In this document: piece after piece, positions 38,001 through 47,724 of the stretch
Layout of the letters: each line of letters begins with the position of its first letter
Numbering within the stretch: position 1 is the stretch's first letter
Assembly: GCA_916610825.1 (NCBI GenBank)
Contig: OU744448.1
Span: 12,376,436 to 12,440,435, forward strand
Source: Haliclystus octoradiatus
Taxonomy: Eukaryota > Cnidaria > Staurozoa > Stauromedusae > Haliclystidae
Reading direction: 5' to 3'
DNA: 64,000 nucleotides
Made by a program: the position numbers and the translations under genes
Notes under the pieces: model-generated
Seen by the model: only the letters and a program-made list of their open reading frames with translations
Database searches by the model: none
What the model was told of the DNA's origin: nothing

Positions 38001-41000
38001 TCTTGACCTAGGTGTATACCGAAGTCAGTTCCTTGTTCGCTCACTGAGCAGCACTGATGAAGGCTAATGGCCAGAAATATGTACTTGTCTGCTGCTATAT
38101 TATATATATATAGTAAACAAATTGTTGTAGCATTTTCTTCGTTTTTTTATCCCAGAGCGCTTTACAATTATCATGTAAATTAAATTGAATATAGTAAAGC
38201 AGAGAAAGTAGCTATAAATGAGCAACTTGGCATTTTCTACAATCAGAATAATATGATTCAACAACAACAAACAATTTTACAATTAAACATACCAAATGAT
38301 CAATGTTCTGATTTTCATTGTATAGCGAACGATTTCGGTTAACAAATGATCATAAATTCATAGTCATCAATTGAACAGTGTTGATGTTAATCTAGTCCTG
38401 ATTCTTTCGTAAAATTGTAAACGAGTAGGCTACGCCGTCAAATATTTTTTTTCACAACTGTAAAGTTTTCAAGTTGTGATTGAGTTGTGATTATTTATGA
38501 ATTATGAATAAGTGGAAAAATTCCAATTTCCAGTGGCGGCTCGTGGTATAAATAGTTGGTGGGGCAGGAGGGTTGGTGAGGGTGCCGAAGGCCCCCAAAT
38601 TTACTAGGGGGTCCCGGGGCATGCTCCCCCTGAAAAATTTCAAATTTGAGGTGTCGTAACCCTATCTGTGGCGTGATATAAGCTTGAAATGTTCACAAAA
38701 ATAAACTGTATGATGCTCTGCAAAAATTCAGATTTAAAAAAGAACTCCTAAACTGTCTACTTAAATATTACTGTAGTAGGCTACTATCTTTATTGTATTT
38801 AATTTAGCTTATAATTATTTTCGAATCAATTTTGTAAATGGCTGTATGTAAGTGGAATTACTGTTGTGGTAATTCCCTGTATTTTCCTGTCGTATACAAT
38901 TGATTTGATGCAAATGGATATTTGTAAAATTCTCACTTCAGTGAATAGGGCAAACTGTTTTCTGCCCCAAAACGCTATTGTTTCGCGATAGTCGATCATG
39001 CGCACTAAGTGCCAAAGCCTCAAAAATAAAGCATATTTGGGGCATAGAGAATTTTGACCTGAGAATGCCAGACCATTGTCAGAAATAGAAACGATATTGT
39101 AAACATTTTGAATGAACCGCAATATGGTTATATAATAGGTGTCTAATGTCTATTCATTCGGTGGAGGGCTTTGTCTGCAGAGTCTGGCACGCGTCCTCGC
39201 AAAATAAAAAAGTTTGGCTGAAAATATTAGCTGTATACTATTATTTTAATTATAACAAAATTGGAGATTTTATTTTTGTTTTACAAGCTAAATAATGACA
39301 AAGTTGAAAAGGAGTGATTTACGAAATTTATTTGTGGGTCGTTGCCCCGGTTGCCCCACTGTTAGAGCTGCCACTGCCAATTTCAGTCGAAGATATGCAA
39401 CATATTAATATTATTTGTCCAAAGAAGAAAATCAGAAATTATCATTATCACGAGTTTTAAAAGTAGCATTTTCAAAAATTTGTTAAAACTCGAAAGGTAA
39501 ACGGATTTTCACTATTTGTGCTGTATGATTGTGATAAGCATACAAAGTTTTGATTTCACATAGTTTTTTTATGATAAATTGTTTTGAGTAAGTGGTAAAG
39601 AGCTCAGAATGTTTAGACTTGGATTGAGCCAATTCCATAACCCACATCTTCCACAAAGCGGTCCATCAGACGAACAAGTTTGTCTACATTAAAATGGTAT
39701 ATATATATATATAAAAGGTTCGAGGAGAAACTTTATTCATCTAATGTTATCTACAAACTAAATACTGATTATAGTAATTATATGAATTCAAAAATATCTG
39801 TAATACTTATTTTAATTGTAATGGGTGATACTGAAATATGGCCTTTTGCATTTAGTCGTTAGGAAAAGGGCAAAGTCAGAATGATAACTCGTAAATATAA
39901 ACATGCGCAGTTTATATATTTTCAGAACGAAAAAATAAAAATACATTTCTATTAGAAATATGTTCCAATTTACACCAATAGCTTTTGTTTCAAAAAAACT
40001 TGCAGTATCTTGCGAATCCGTGAAAATCGTAAGTAACACATTTTACGGCCCCAAATTCCTGCGGTTAAACAAAGACTGGTACTGACGTACAAAATCGTAA
40101 TGAATCGTACAGAATCAGCGATCGCTGCTCCACCCCTAAACATTGTCCTATGAGAATGAATCTTTACATGGAATGTTTTTAGACCCTTTGACATGAAAAA
40201 AGTTTACAAAAAAATTTTCAGAGAAACTTCACTTTTTTTTGAACACCCTAATGGGTAACTAAACAATCTACATTGCAGCGTTTAATTCATAGCTTTATTT
40301 AAACAACGTGTCAGGAAAAAAATTAACCAGATATGAAAGACAAACTTTTAAACGAGTTTTCCTACATTTCAGCTATTGTTTCTTTGCTTGATTAATGGGA
40401 TGAATAATAGAACAATTATCAAACTCGTTATTTTGGGTGACATTACATTGATAATTATCCAGCCAGCCTACAACCAGCTCTTTTTTCACTCTCCACCAAT
40501 GTTGCCTGCTGTTTGTTCAAGAAGCACGCAGCCGAGCTATTATCAAATTATAGAACCAATTTCACTCACGTTGGTCTTCTGTCATTTGATAGAGTCCATC
40601 ATTATAACAACTACAGTATGCTTGACTTTTACTTTGATAAAACGGATCCAGAGATTCTGAGATCTGGCATTGAGCAAACACATGATTCTCAAGCGTTTGA
40701 ATACAATGAGGAGACATTAATATTTGCTGTGGGCCTCATCTGTGTGACAACAAACCCGATGAAATTAATTTTGTTGTTGTCAACATCAAATGATTATCAT
40801 GACTGTTTTGATTGAATCTTTAAATGGTTAAATGTTGACTTGATTATACCTATCATCACTGGTCAATAATCCTTCAGGTTGATGGTGGGTGAGTGCTATC
40901 TAAAAGGCCTTATCTCATTCATAGACTACTCATTAAGAGATTAATCGTGAACCTTTTAAACAACAATAGGACTTTATTAAAAGTATTTTAAAAACAGATT

Positions 41001-41695
41001 GTTATCCAAAATCTGGTCTCTTCGTTCTGCTTTGATCTATTGTGAAGAGTTTATCGTGTACAGTATGTTGGATGTAGATCTTCTTTTAAATTTATCAGTT
41101 GAACTATGATGTCCACATCAAAACAAACCGTTGGACACACATCACACATAGGGTTAAGGCTACCTGTTGAACAACTGTAGACCTATGTTGTTTACATCAT
41201 GTCGACAACAGTGAGGAGTTTCCGTTCATTGTGAATTGTGAACATTGTTTAAGTTCAAAATAAATCGCAAACAAGTAGGCCTAGATACGGAAATTCTTCC
41301 CTATAACTATGATTCGATATTATATTGTCTAGATGTATGCAAGATCTGAAGGCATTTGGTGGCCTACTACGCTGACTTGAAATCGACGAAAGGATAGATC
41401 TTGTTAGTCATGTGCAAGGAGATGTAAAATCACATGCAATAAAAATCTTCCGTCTTTTCAAATAACCAACAGTTACCTTCTCACACACACACTTATTTTT
41501 TATACATGGAATATCATTATCATATGTATCGTTGACGCTTCATTGAACAACATGAGCAAAACTCACATTTGACATGCCACGCTAAAAGTACTAGGGGCTA
41601 GGGTTACAAATTACAAACATAAAAATCAAACACACCTCTTTCTTGGGCAACTTGGGAGCTGAATTCTTGTATTTCCATAGTTTTTGACGAAACAT
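20047..41695 (-). CDS. CORO7: Coronin-7 (POD1-type tandem-propeller coronin), at least 29 exons
   Basis: Exons in gene order: 41636-41695, 36732-36831, 36565-36645, 36311-36381, 35713-35796, 35543-35584, 35007-35068, 34838-34910, 34693-34740, 34294-34380, 33911-33996, 33140-33194, 32960-33017, 31427-31572, 30778-30873, 30568-30693, 30412-30487, 29173-29393, 27919-28027, 27747-27833, 26513-26655, 26309-26413, 25959-26047, 25263-25398, 23733-23828, 23103-23219, 22418-22553, 21204-21301, 20047-20136. All are GT-AG and phase-consistent, totalling 926 codons; human coronin-7 has 925. Two WD40 propellers are joined by a low-complexity linker (exons 16-17). Landmarks are FSPFHDDVLATGS, IDFHADVYPET, PGRLADGALP, CKDKQLRIFDPR and FQDDVFPDT, and the acidic tail ends near EDHEW. 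Coronin-7 acts at the trans-Golgi in cargo export and actin/Cul3 regulation. The last exon ends in donor GTATGT, so one or a few more residues may come from an unplaced exon. Intron 1 (4.8 kb) is packed with transposons. Confidence 0.93.
20696..21142. mobile_element. Foldback MITE in a coronin-7 intron
   Basis: The left end TAGACTGAGCGCCATAGAAC and the right end read on the other strand (TAGACCGAGCGCCACAGAAC) match, and similarity between the arms continues for roughly 150 bases, through the CTTGTTTTA(G/A)T-A-ATT segments. TA dinucleotides sit at both tips, so a TA target duplication is possible. No coding capacity is visible. Confidence 0.7.
22130..22335. repeat. Possible degenerate relative of the CAGGG-type hAT family
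   Basis: TTCCTTCTGAATTTGTGCTAGCC here closely resembles the right half of the element at 5079-7746 (TTTCTTCTGAATTTGCTCTAGCC). TTCCGGGATTC further left resembles the right end of the element at 60370. Ends and target duplication are not clear. It lies in a coronin-7 intron. Confidence 0.3.
23310..23530 (-). repeat. Dispersed repeat, related inverted copy at 59205-59365
   Basis: Read on the minus strand this stretch contains TTTTCAGT(C/A)GCGATTCAGTATATCCAAGATTCATAGTG in the same order as bases near 59320-59355 on the plus strand, together with TTTCAGTAGGCC/ACTGAGAAGAATCTA-type segments. It is rich in TTTTCAGTA motifs. Nature unknown; probably a transposon fragment in a coronin-7 intron. Confidence 0.5.
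24281..24648 (-). mobile_element. tRNA-headed SINE with 12-bp target duplication
   Basis: On the minus strand the element begins GGAGGATTAGCTCAGATGGC, a near-perfect RNA polymerase III A box, followed about 45 bases later by GGTTCAAATCC, a B box. A body of about 270 bp follows, ending in a T-rich tract. The 12-mer TTTGTGATTCTT lies at 24269-24280 and again at 24649-24660, a perfect target-site duplication. The tRNA part lacks a pairing 3' acceptor strand, so it is a SINE head rather than a tRNA gene. A truncated relative lies at about 31782-31915. Confidence 0.85.
26656..27187 (-). repeat. 58-bp minisatellite made of an exon edge plus its splice acceptor
   Basis: About nine tandem copies of a 58-bp unit (one shortened to about 50 bp) directly abut the 5' edge of the coronin-7 exon at 26513-26655. 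Each unit copies the first 45 or so bases of that exon (the segment encoding GHQNKINLVRYHPNAS) and the acceptor sequence TATTCTCTAG in front of it. All but one shortened unit therefore present a complete acceptor. The unit is not a multiple of three, so use of an upstream copy would shift the frame. Confidence 0.9.
29593..30022. mobile_element. TA-flanked foldback element with telomere-like and tRNA-like interior
   Basis: TATTTGACC(A/G)GCAGTCGCAGCC begins both ends in inverted orientation and the match continues through ATTATGGAT (about 35 bp). TA at each tip suggests a mariner-type TA duplication. Inside, 29689-29800 holds about three units of TTAGGGT-(G)ATCACGTGATAACCACCCGG. 29845-29915 resembles a tRNA (TAGCTCATTCGGAGTGC, then GGTTTGAGTCC), though without a pairing acceptor stem. 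No transposase is present. It lies in a coronin-7 intron. Confidence 0.75.
29689..29800 (+). repeat. TTAGGG-bearing short tandem repeat
   Basis: GGTTAGGGTTAGG occurs twice and single TTAGGGT blocks recur, alternating with ATCACGTGATAA and CACCCGG in a roughly 40-bp period. The hexamer equals the metazoan telomere repeat, but the array is short and interspersed, so it is an interstitial telomere-like block within a foldback element rather than telomeric DNA. Confidence 0.6.
31782..31915 (+). mobile_element. 5'-truncated second copy of the SINE family
   Basis: CTGCACTGTAGCGGCTGAGA, ATCATTGCT and AGTGGTACGGGTGC-TTCGG occur in the same order as in the 3' half of the SINE at 24281-24648, here on the opposite strand. 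The tRNA-like head is missing. It lies in a coronin-7 intron. Confidence 0.6.
32718..32859. repeat. Two-copy tandem duplication, 71-bp period
   Basis: CAAGTAAAAGAGCTTGACC...GTGGACTTGTGCTCGCATATTCC occurs at 32718 and again at 32789 with few differences. It lies in a coronin-7 intron; no function is apparent. Confidence 0.8.
36990..37260 (+). repeat. Dispersed repeat shared with the EXOSC9 gene
   Basis: TAGATAATTCC(T/C)AATGTTC, GGGATAATA, TATTACGTCACATCAAC and TTTCCTGACGTGGACAATT here recur in the same order and strand at about 62480-62650 in an EXOSC9 intron. The copies are clearly diverged. Ends are not defined; it is probably an old MITE or SINE. Confidence 0.5.
37786..37835 (+). ncRNA. 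Type I hammerhead ribozyme, upstream copy
   Basis: Core CTGATGA (37793-37799) and GAAA (37813-37816) are intact. Stem I pairs AGCAGTA (37786-37792) with TGCTGCT (37829-37835), seven pairs with one G-U. Stem II is GGC/GCC closed over TAATG. Stem III pairs ACA (37816-37818) with TGT (37825-37827). The expected cut is after C37828. The base pair next to the core in stem II is replaced by A-A, which may weaken activity. Confidence 0.7.
38047..38096 (+). ncRNA. Type I hammerhead ribozyme, downstream copy
   Basis: CTGATGA (38054-38060) and GAAA (38074-38077) are kept. Stem I AGCAGCA/TGCTGCT is a perfect seven-pair helix, better than in the upstream copy. Stem II is the same GGC-TAATG-GCC with the A-A neighbour. 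Stem III has A-T, T-G and A-T. The cut is expected after C38089, giving a 261-nt monomer with the upstream site. Confidence 0.7.
38531..39376. mobile_element. hAT-type non-autonomous element, perfect 8-bp target duplication
   Basis: CAGTGGCGGCTCGTGG at the left and CAGTGGCAGCTCTAACAG (right end reversed) form the termini, with GTGGGGCA shared further in. CCAATTTC lies at 38523-38530 and 39377-39384. The 846-bp body has no convincing transposase; the 98-codon minus-strand frame at 38826-39122 is not recognisable. It is nested in the larger element 37329-40248. Confidence 0.85.
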
Positions 41696-42111
41696 GTCGA
41701 CCAGAAGCTGTAACTGGACAGCTCTTTAACTATAAGAGGATCGTTCTTCAATCCCAAATCAAAAAACTAATAAACAAACCGACTCAAAAACGGTTCTCCC
41801 TTCTTCCGTTGCCAAACACAAAGACTAGGGATTATAAGGACGGCACGGCGGGACGGCTCAAAGCTTAGTAGTCACGTGATTCTCATAAAGGGGCAACAGA
41901 ATCCTCATCTGAATCCGAAACAGCAGTCAAATTACAATTAATTAGAAAATATAGAATATTTATTGCTTCTAGTGATGTATATGTTATAAAATCCAATGCC
42001 AATGAAGGTAGTAAATCACAGCGGATGCTAAATATCTCAATATTTGATCACTAAACGGATTGTAGTTTCAGATCGGATTCACTTCTTCAGATACAGCGAT
42101 TTGCATTCTCC
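41696..42111. promoter_or_regulatory. Presumed coronin-7 promoter region, possibly bidirectional
   Basis: This is the stretch immediately upstream of the coronin-7 start codon (minus). It is CpG-richer than its surroundings around 41830-41870 (GGACGGCACGGCGGGACGG). If the EF-hand gene on the plus strand has its 5' exon near 42112-42336, the region could drive both genes. No TATA box is obvious. Confidence 0.3.
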
Positions 42112-42533
42112 TTGTCACAGGCCACCTCAGGAGGAGCATATAGAAAAGGCAGGCAGGTAGAAAGTAATTGTTGTGGTGAACGGAAATACGGAATTATGAA
42201 TTTAGAAAGTTCAAACATGCTACTAAGAACGCAGCAATTAATTAGCATCATTACCAAGGAGTTTGAAATAGCTGCACCTGATCAGACCTTGTCTTGCGTC
42301 CGTCCGTGTACGCTATACACCGTACGTACACTATAAAGTATTAAATGTTACACATGCATTTGTTCAGGGAGTTGGCTAACTATTTTTAAGAATCATATTT
42401 TCTCTTAAAAAACGGAATAAATATCATATACAGTAATTACTTAAGTTGAATAAGTATATTTAAATTTAATTTCAGCGATAAGAACAAGACACAATACTTT
42501 GCTACAGTTTCGATTACTTTCAAAATCATCTTT

Positions 42534-45500
42534 ATAGTCCAGTCAATCTAGATCGAAAAAACACGGAACCCAGGACAAATTGCAACACAAGCTTTTTTTA
42601 CAGATTCTAGAACAGAATTTAACGCTTAACAACATACTGAAAATCGAGAAAAATCGAGGTGGCGGAACATTATTTGCATTTAAAGTCACAAATTATTAAC
42701 CCTTTCTAAAACGCCATTATGCCTCCATCTAAACGTCTGCGCACAGGCTGAGCGCGACATGTTTTCGGAAAACTGTCAAATTTTGATCGAAAGACAATAC
42801 AACAAGATGGTAGACATCGTTCGCGTATCGTTCAGGTTTGCGTATGATTTTTTATGGTTTAATGGTGAAATGGTACACTTTCCTCCTAATTTTGGTACTC
42901 AAAGATATTTGATTCGAAGAAACTCTCTCACGAATTAATTCATAATGGAATGTTATCAGTTCGAAAAGTCTCCCAGTGTTATGTTGCAGAGGAAAACAAA
43001 GGATGACAGGCATTATCAAGGACAAGGTTCAAAGCAAAATCTGTAGATATTCAATAGGGCCTAACACTTATTGTATTGGCTTTCTATTTTCCAAAATCAA
43101 GGTCAGTATTTTAATTAAAAGTAAGTGAAACATATTTTTAATGAATTATATTCAATTATTCTAATGTTTGTTCGATATGACGATATGTAGCATGATCATG
43201 AATTCATGATGTGAAAATAAAAATGATCATAAGGATTCAGTTCTCAGTTGTTTGTTAAGACATAGTGGTTTAGACAGGGTGCAAGACTCCCAGATATTTG
43301 GATGTAAATGCATGTACAATTGCCAATTCCTATGGGCTCTGCTGTAACAGTATTACACATGATAGCATCAATTCTGCTGAGTGATCCAAATCAGGACCAA
43401 TAACATTTGTTGGCCTATTATCTTTATTTCTGACATAGTTTGGCAGCATATTAATGCACCCCGTATAACAGTGCACACAACTGTTGGCCCCCTATATGCC
43501 ATGGCAATAACGTATTTACGTACTCAATCTGTACAATTTCACGCATAGCATAATGAAAGTTTCAAATTTCATGCATTCAAACGAAAGAGCTTTCTTGAAA
43601 TTGATTCAATTCAGACCTATCTGCTTTTAAATCGTATTATTAATATTTAGCTGAACATGCAAAGTTTGAATGGTGAACAAGGTGTTTGCAAATAATAAAA
43701 ATTTTGCATGATAAAAATAGGAAAACAGGGTTGAAGTCTTAAAATGGGGTCTGGAGATTCACCCCCTTGAGAACTTTTTGAATTCTGGCGTCCCAAATAG
43801 GGAATTTTGCTATGATTTTATCTGAAATATTCTGTAAAACTTCATGTTTTTGTTTTTATATAATGCAAAAATCATCGATAACGCAATAACGTAGATAAGA
43901 ATGCCTATTCACGATTTCACAGACAAAATTTAGGGCAATAACACGTCCTGATGAGCCGTAAAAGGCCCCAACTGTTGCTCAACCCCTAATTTACAAACAT
44001 TGCATGTCTGGTATTGTACTACCTAGATATCTTTTGAGCAATTGAGGATGTTCTTGCTATCTTCTGTGGACCCCTAGACCACACATGTTAATTATCACAA
44101 CAATGGTTGAATGTCTCTTCAATCTATTTTGAATGGTTTTATTAGAAATATACATCCATTGTATTCAACATCTATATTATTTTATAATCATAGATAAAGT
44201 TTATGATGGTGAAAGTTATGGACTCTTGGACCACACCTATTATACTACTGAGGGTGATGAGATGTAACTATAATGCCTATGAGATGGTCTACTTGATTTA
44301 TATATATATATATATAAAATGTACCTGTAATGCCTATGGGATGGTTTACTTGAATTATATATACATTCTATGTAACGTAGATATCATTTTATGATGTCAG
44401 CAGAAATGTTCCTGTTCTTGATATTGGAATCTTGGACCACATCTATTATACTACTGAGGGTGATAAGATGTGTCTAATATGCATATGGGATTGTCTACTC
44501 GATTTATATTTATATTCTATACAACCTAGATAGGATTTTATGATGTCAGAAGTGTTCCTGTTCTTGATATTGGACTCTTGGACAACACCTATTATACTAC
44601 TGAGGGTGATTAGATGTATCTATAATGCATATGGGATGGTCTACTCGATTTATATATATATATTCTATGCAACCTAGATATGATTTTATGATGTCAGAAA
44701 TGTTCCTGTTATTTGTATTGGACTCTTGGACCTCACCTATTATACTACTGAGGGTGATTAGATGTACCTGTCATGCCTATGGGATGATCTGCTCGATTTA
44801 TATTTATATTCTATACAACCTAGATAGGATTTTATGATGTCAGAAATGTTCCTGTTCTTGATATTGGACTCTTGGACCACACCTATTATACTACTGAGGG
44901 TGATTAGATGTACCTGTCATGCCTATGGGATGGTCTACTCGATTTATATTTATATTCTATACAACCTAGATAGGATTTTATGATGTCAGAAATGTTCCTG
45001 TTCTTGATATTGGACGCTTGGACCTCACCTATTATACTACTGAGGGTGATTAGATGTACCTGTCATGCCTATGGGATGGTCTACTCGATTTATATTTATA
45101 TTCTATACAACCTAGATAGGATTTTATGATGTCAGAAATGTTCCTGTTCTTGATATTGGACTCTTGGACTACACCTATTATACTACTGAGGGTGATTAGA
45201 TGTATCTATAATGCATATGGGATGGTCTACTCGATTTATATTTATATTCTATACAACCTAGATGATTTTATGATGTCCGAAATGTTCCTGTTCTTGGTAT
45301 TGGACTCTTTGACCACACCTATTATTCCATTGAGGGTGATAAGATGTATCTAATATGCATATGGGATAGTCTACTCGATTTATATTTATATTCTATACAA
45401 CCTAGATAGGATTTTATGATGTCAGAAAGGTTCCTGTTCTTGATATTGGACTCTTGGACCACACCTATTATACTATTGAGGGGGTTAGATGTATCTGTGA

Positions 45501-46456
45501 TTCCTATGGGATGGTCTACTTAATTTATATATACGTTCTATCTAACCTAGATATGATTTTATGATGTCAGGAATGTTCCTGTTATTGGTATTGGACTCTT
45601 GAAACACACCTATTATACTACTCAGGGTGATAAGATGTATCTAATATGCATATGTAATGGTCTACTTGATTTATATATATATTCTATGCAACCTATATAG
45701 GATTTTATGATGTCAGAAAGGTTCCTGTTCTTGATATTGGACTCTTGGACCACACCTATTATACTATTGAGGGGGTTAGATGTATCTGTGATTCCTATGG
45801 GATGGTCTACTTAATTTATATATACGTTCTATCTAACCTAGATATGATTTTATGATGTCAGGAATGTTCCTATTATTGGTATTGGACTCTTGGACCATAC
45901 ACATTTCACTACTGAGGGTGATTAGACGCATCCTTATTTTGTACGGGATGGTCTACTTGATTTATATATGATTTATTTTGATTTTGCCTGGTAGTTAATT
46001 AATATAATCGTTAGGTACATCGATTTGCCTCTATTTGCAAGGAGCTAATGCGTGTTCTTATGCCAAGCCTCTTTTAATGCGCATTTGTTATTAGTGATAG
46101 TACAGTAAAAGTTCAGTAAATTCCCTAATATAATTTTTAGCCTCGTTATGGTTTTTTCTGTTATAATGATCAACTTATGATTTTTTTTCTGTAATTACAT
46201 TGTGTCACTGAGTGTGTTCTTCTTGATTGCGTACATTCTCTTATTTTTTGAAATATCGCTCAGTTTTTAGCCCTAAATGACACAGCCTCGCTTTCATGCC
46301 GACCATAACTAATTTCTATAAAATTGAGCACCTTCCGCCACTTCGATTTTTCTCGATTTTTGATATGTTGTTCAGCATAAAATTCTACCCTATAGTCCAT
46401 AAAAAAAGCTTGTGTTGCAATTTGTCCTTGGTCAAATTTTAGATTGACTGGACTAT
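42534..46456. mobile_element. 3.9-kb inverted-repeat element carrying a minisatellite
   Basis: ATAGTCCAGTCAATCTA begins the left end and, reversed, the right end. The arms stay alignable for about 130 bp, sharing GGACAAATTGCAACACAAGC and AATCGAGAAAAATCGA. The target duplication is unclear. Nothing in the interior reads as a transposase; nearly half of it is the 146-bp tandem array at 44196-45965. It sits upstream of, or within intron 1 of, the EF-hand gene. Confidence 0.7.
44196..45965 (+). repeat. Minisatellite, about 12 copies of a roughly 146-bp unit
   Basis: Units carry GATTTTATGATGTCAGAAAT, GTTCCTGTTCTTGATATTGG, ACACCTATTATACTACTGAG and CGATTTATATTTATATTCTA. The marker GGACTCTTGG or a close variant occurs about every 146 bp from 44219 to 45885 (12 times). 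The first interval is longer because of a local duplication around a (TA)n run. Several units are nearly identical, indicating recent expansion or homogenisation. The open frames within it are fortuitous. Confidence 0.92.
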
Positions 46457-46681
46457 TAGGCAGTAAGGGAGAGAATGAACAAAAAAACAGTAACTATAAT
46501 TTCTATATTTCAGTACTTCTTGCTTCCCAGATATCCGACTTGTAAATGTATATTTACTGGTCGATTAAATATATTTACTTAAAGTTATCCATTCCATATA
46601 GATGTTTAATTTTATAATCCAATAGATAACAGCAAGCGAAAACATTACTTATTTATTAAAACAAATATTCCAGAGGAAGCG

Positions 46682-47281
46682 ATGAATAGTATGTTTCTAT
46701 TCGGCAGTAGCAGTGATGCCAAATTACTTGCTGCAGGAAGGAGACCGCATGTGCTTTCAGCTACGTCCTGTCGCTTCACTCTACCGATGGACGTCAAAGC
46801 TTTGGAACATCTAACAACCGCGGGCTATCTAGAAAAGTATTGCGTTATTCAAACGCGGAGAAAAGCAATATTTCGAAAATCTTTCCTAATAGCCGACAAG
46901 GACCATGATGGTTTTTTAACATTGAATGAGCTCAAAACAAGTTTGCTCCAAACATTTCAAATACATCATGATAAATCAACACCACTCAAGCAAACAGTTG
47001 AATTTGTAATAGGTTTATTAAAGACTTCGCCATTAAAGTTTAATATGGTAACATATCAAGCAATCGCCGGGTTCACTGAAAGGGTGCTTTATACCGAAAG
47101 ATTCAAAATAGATGGAAAAAGTTCAGAAAAAACTGATGATGATTGTGTAAGGTTGGAGTCCATCGATTTTCTTCATTTTGATGAACAAATCAAAGGAATG
47201 AATATTAACAAGGAATTGCTAGCAGTGTTGAGTTATAATATGAATAGGCTTACAATGCAAGCCGATATCTTAGAGAGATGA
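46682..47281 (+). CDS. Single EF-hand protein, 199 aa (possibly the last exon of a longer gene)
   Basis: The frame contains one canonical EF-hand loop, DKDHDGFLTLNE (about residues 72-83), with acidic ligands at positions 1, 3, 5 and 12, flanked by helix-forming sequence. A second degenerate EF-hand may follow, but none is clear. The rest is mixed helical, basic near residues 55-65, and I do not recognise the family. AAACAAATATTCCAG directly upstream of AGGAAGCGATG is a good splice acceptor, and the frame stays open to it, so this is probably the 3' exon of a gene whose first exon lies upstream, perhaps near 42112-42336. The Met used here is the first in the exon. It converges with PRORP; AATAAA at 47518-47523 is a candidate poly(A) signal. 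Confidence 0.65.
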   Translation: MNSMFLFGSSSDAKLLAAGRRPHVLSATSCRFTLPMDVKALEHLTTAGYLEKYCVIQTRRKAIFRKSFLIADKDHDGFLTLNELKTSLLQTFQIHHDKSTPLKQTVEFVIGLLKTSPLKFNMVTYQAIAGFTERVLYTERFKIDGKSSEKTDDDCVRLESIDFLHFDEQIKGMNINKELLAVLSYNMNRLTMQADILER

Positions 47282-47724
47282 ATCAGATTATCCGAATATT
47301 GATCAATCCGGTTATTCAGGATTAAAATCTGAGGGGAGAATATGGAAGTGACTATTCACAATTTCACACACTGGGGCGAGTATCGATTCTGCAGATTCCA
47401 ATTTTTTTTATAGGGTAATATCATCTAATATCATCAGTATGTAAGCTATAAATACAATTATACGTTGCTCAATAGTCAATATACAGAAATCAAAGAGGCA
47501 GGTATAGGGAATATGATAATAAAAATGAATCTCCGAAAATTTTTCAAACAATTCTCCAACCTACAGAAATTGAGATTGGTTAAATTCAACAATATTAAAA
47601 ATTCAACATAATGGTAAGATGTTTTGGTATTTACTGCCAATTTTAATAAAAAAACCTAATAAATTGTAAACTATATATTTTAATATCTACGGTATTTAAA
47701 TAACACTATATATAAAGTTTCAAA
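47282..47724. other. Short convergent spacer between the EF-hand gene and PRORP
   Basis: AATAAA at 47518-47523 (plus) and TTTAAT at 47642-47647 (ATTAAA on the minus strand) are candidate poly(A) signals for the two converging genes, whose 3' ends must overlap or nearly touch. No exon is seen. Confidence 0.45.

Larger units (their letters stand above)
37718..38105 (+). repeat. Retrozyme-like direct repeat carrying two hammerhead motifs
   Basis: A segment of about 118 bp (CACCACATT..., CATCTTGACCTAGG, GTCAGTTCCTTGTTCGCTC, then the ribozyme) occurs at 37718-37836 and again at 37979-38097, offset by 261 bp. Each copy ends in a hammerhead ribozyme fold. Tandem type I hammerheads spaced by a few hundred bases are the known layout of animal retrozymes, which are non-autonomous retroelements producing small circular RNAs. 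Confidence 0.75.
37329..40248. mobile_element. 2.9-kb TA-flanked inverted-repeat element in coronin-7 intron 1
   Basis: The left end GGGTGGTCCAAAAAAAG and the right end read in reverse, GGGTGTTCAAAAAAAAG, are inverted repeats, and weaker similarity continues to GTTTAGGGGTGG about 110 bases in on both sides. TA flanks each end, as for Tc1/mariner insertions. No transposase frame is recognisable, and the interior contains two further insertions: the ribozyme-bearing repeat at 37718-38105 and a hAT element at 38531-39376. Confidence 0.6.

Noticed and set aside
40376-40815. Two overlapping plus-strand frames, one reading as fairly complex protein sequence (FDRVHHYNNYSMLDFYFDKT)
   Set aside because: Amino-acid texture is coding-like and a weak acceptor precedes it, but no family was recognised, there is no partner exon, and it lies inside coronin-7 intron 1 in antisense. 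Could be a decayed insertion; not enough to call.
44203-45353. Several open frames with repeated peptides (DSWTTPIILLRV)
   Set aside because: They are translations of the 146-bp minisatellite; phase drifts between units and there is no gene context.
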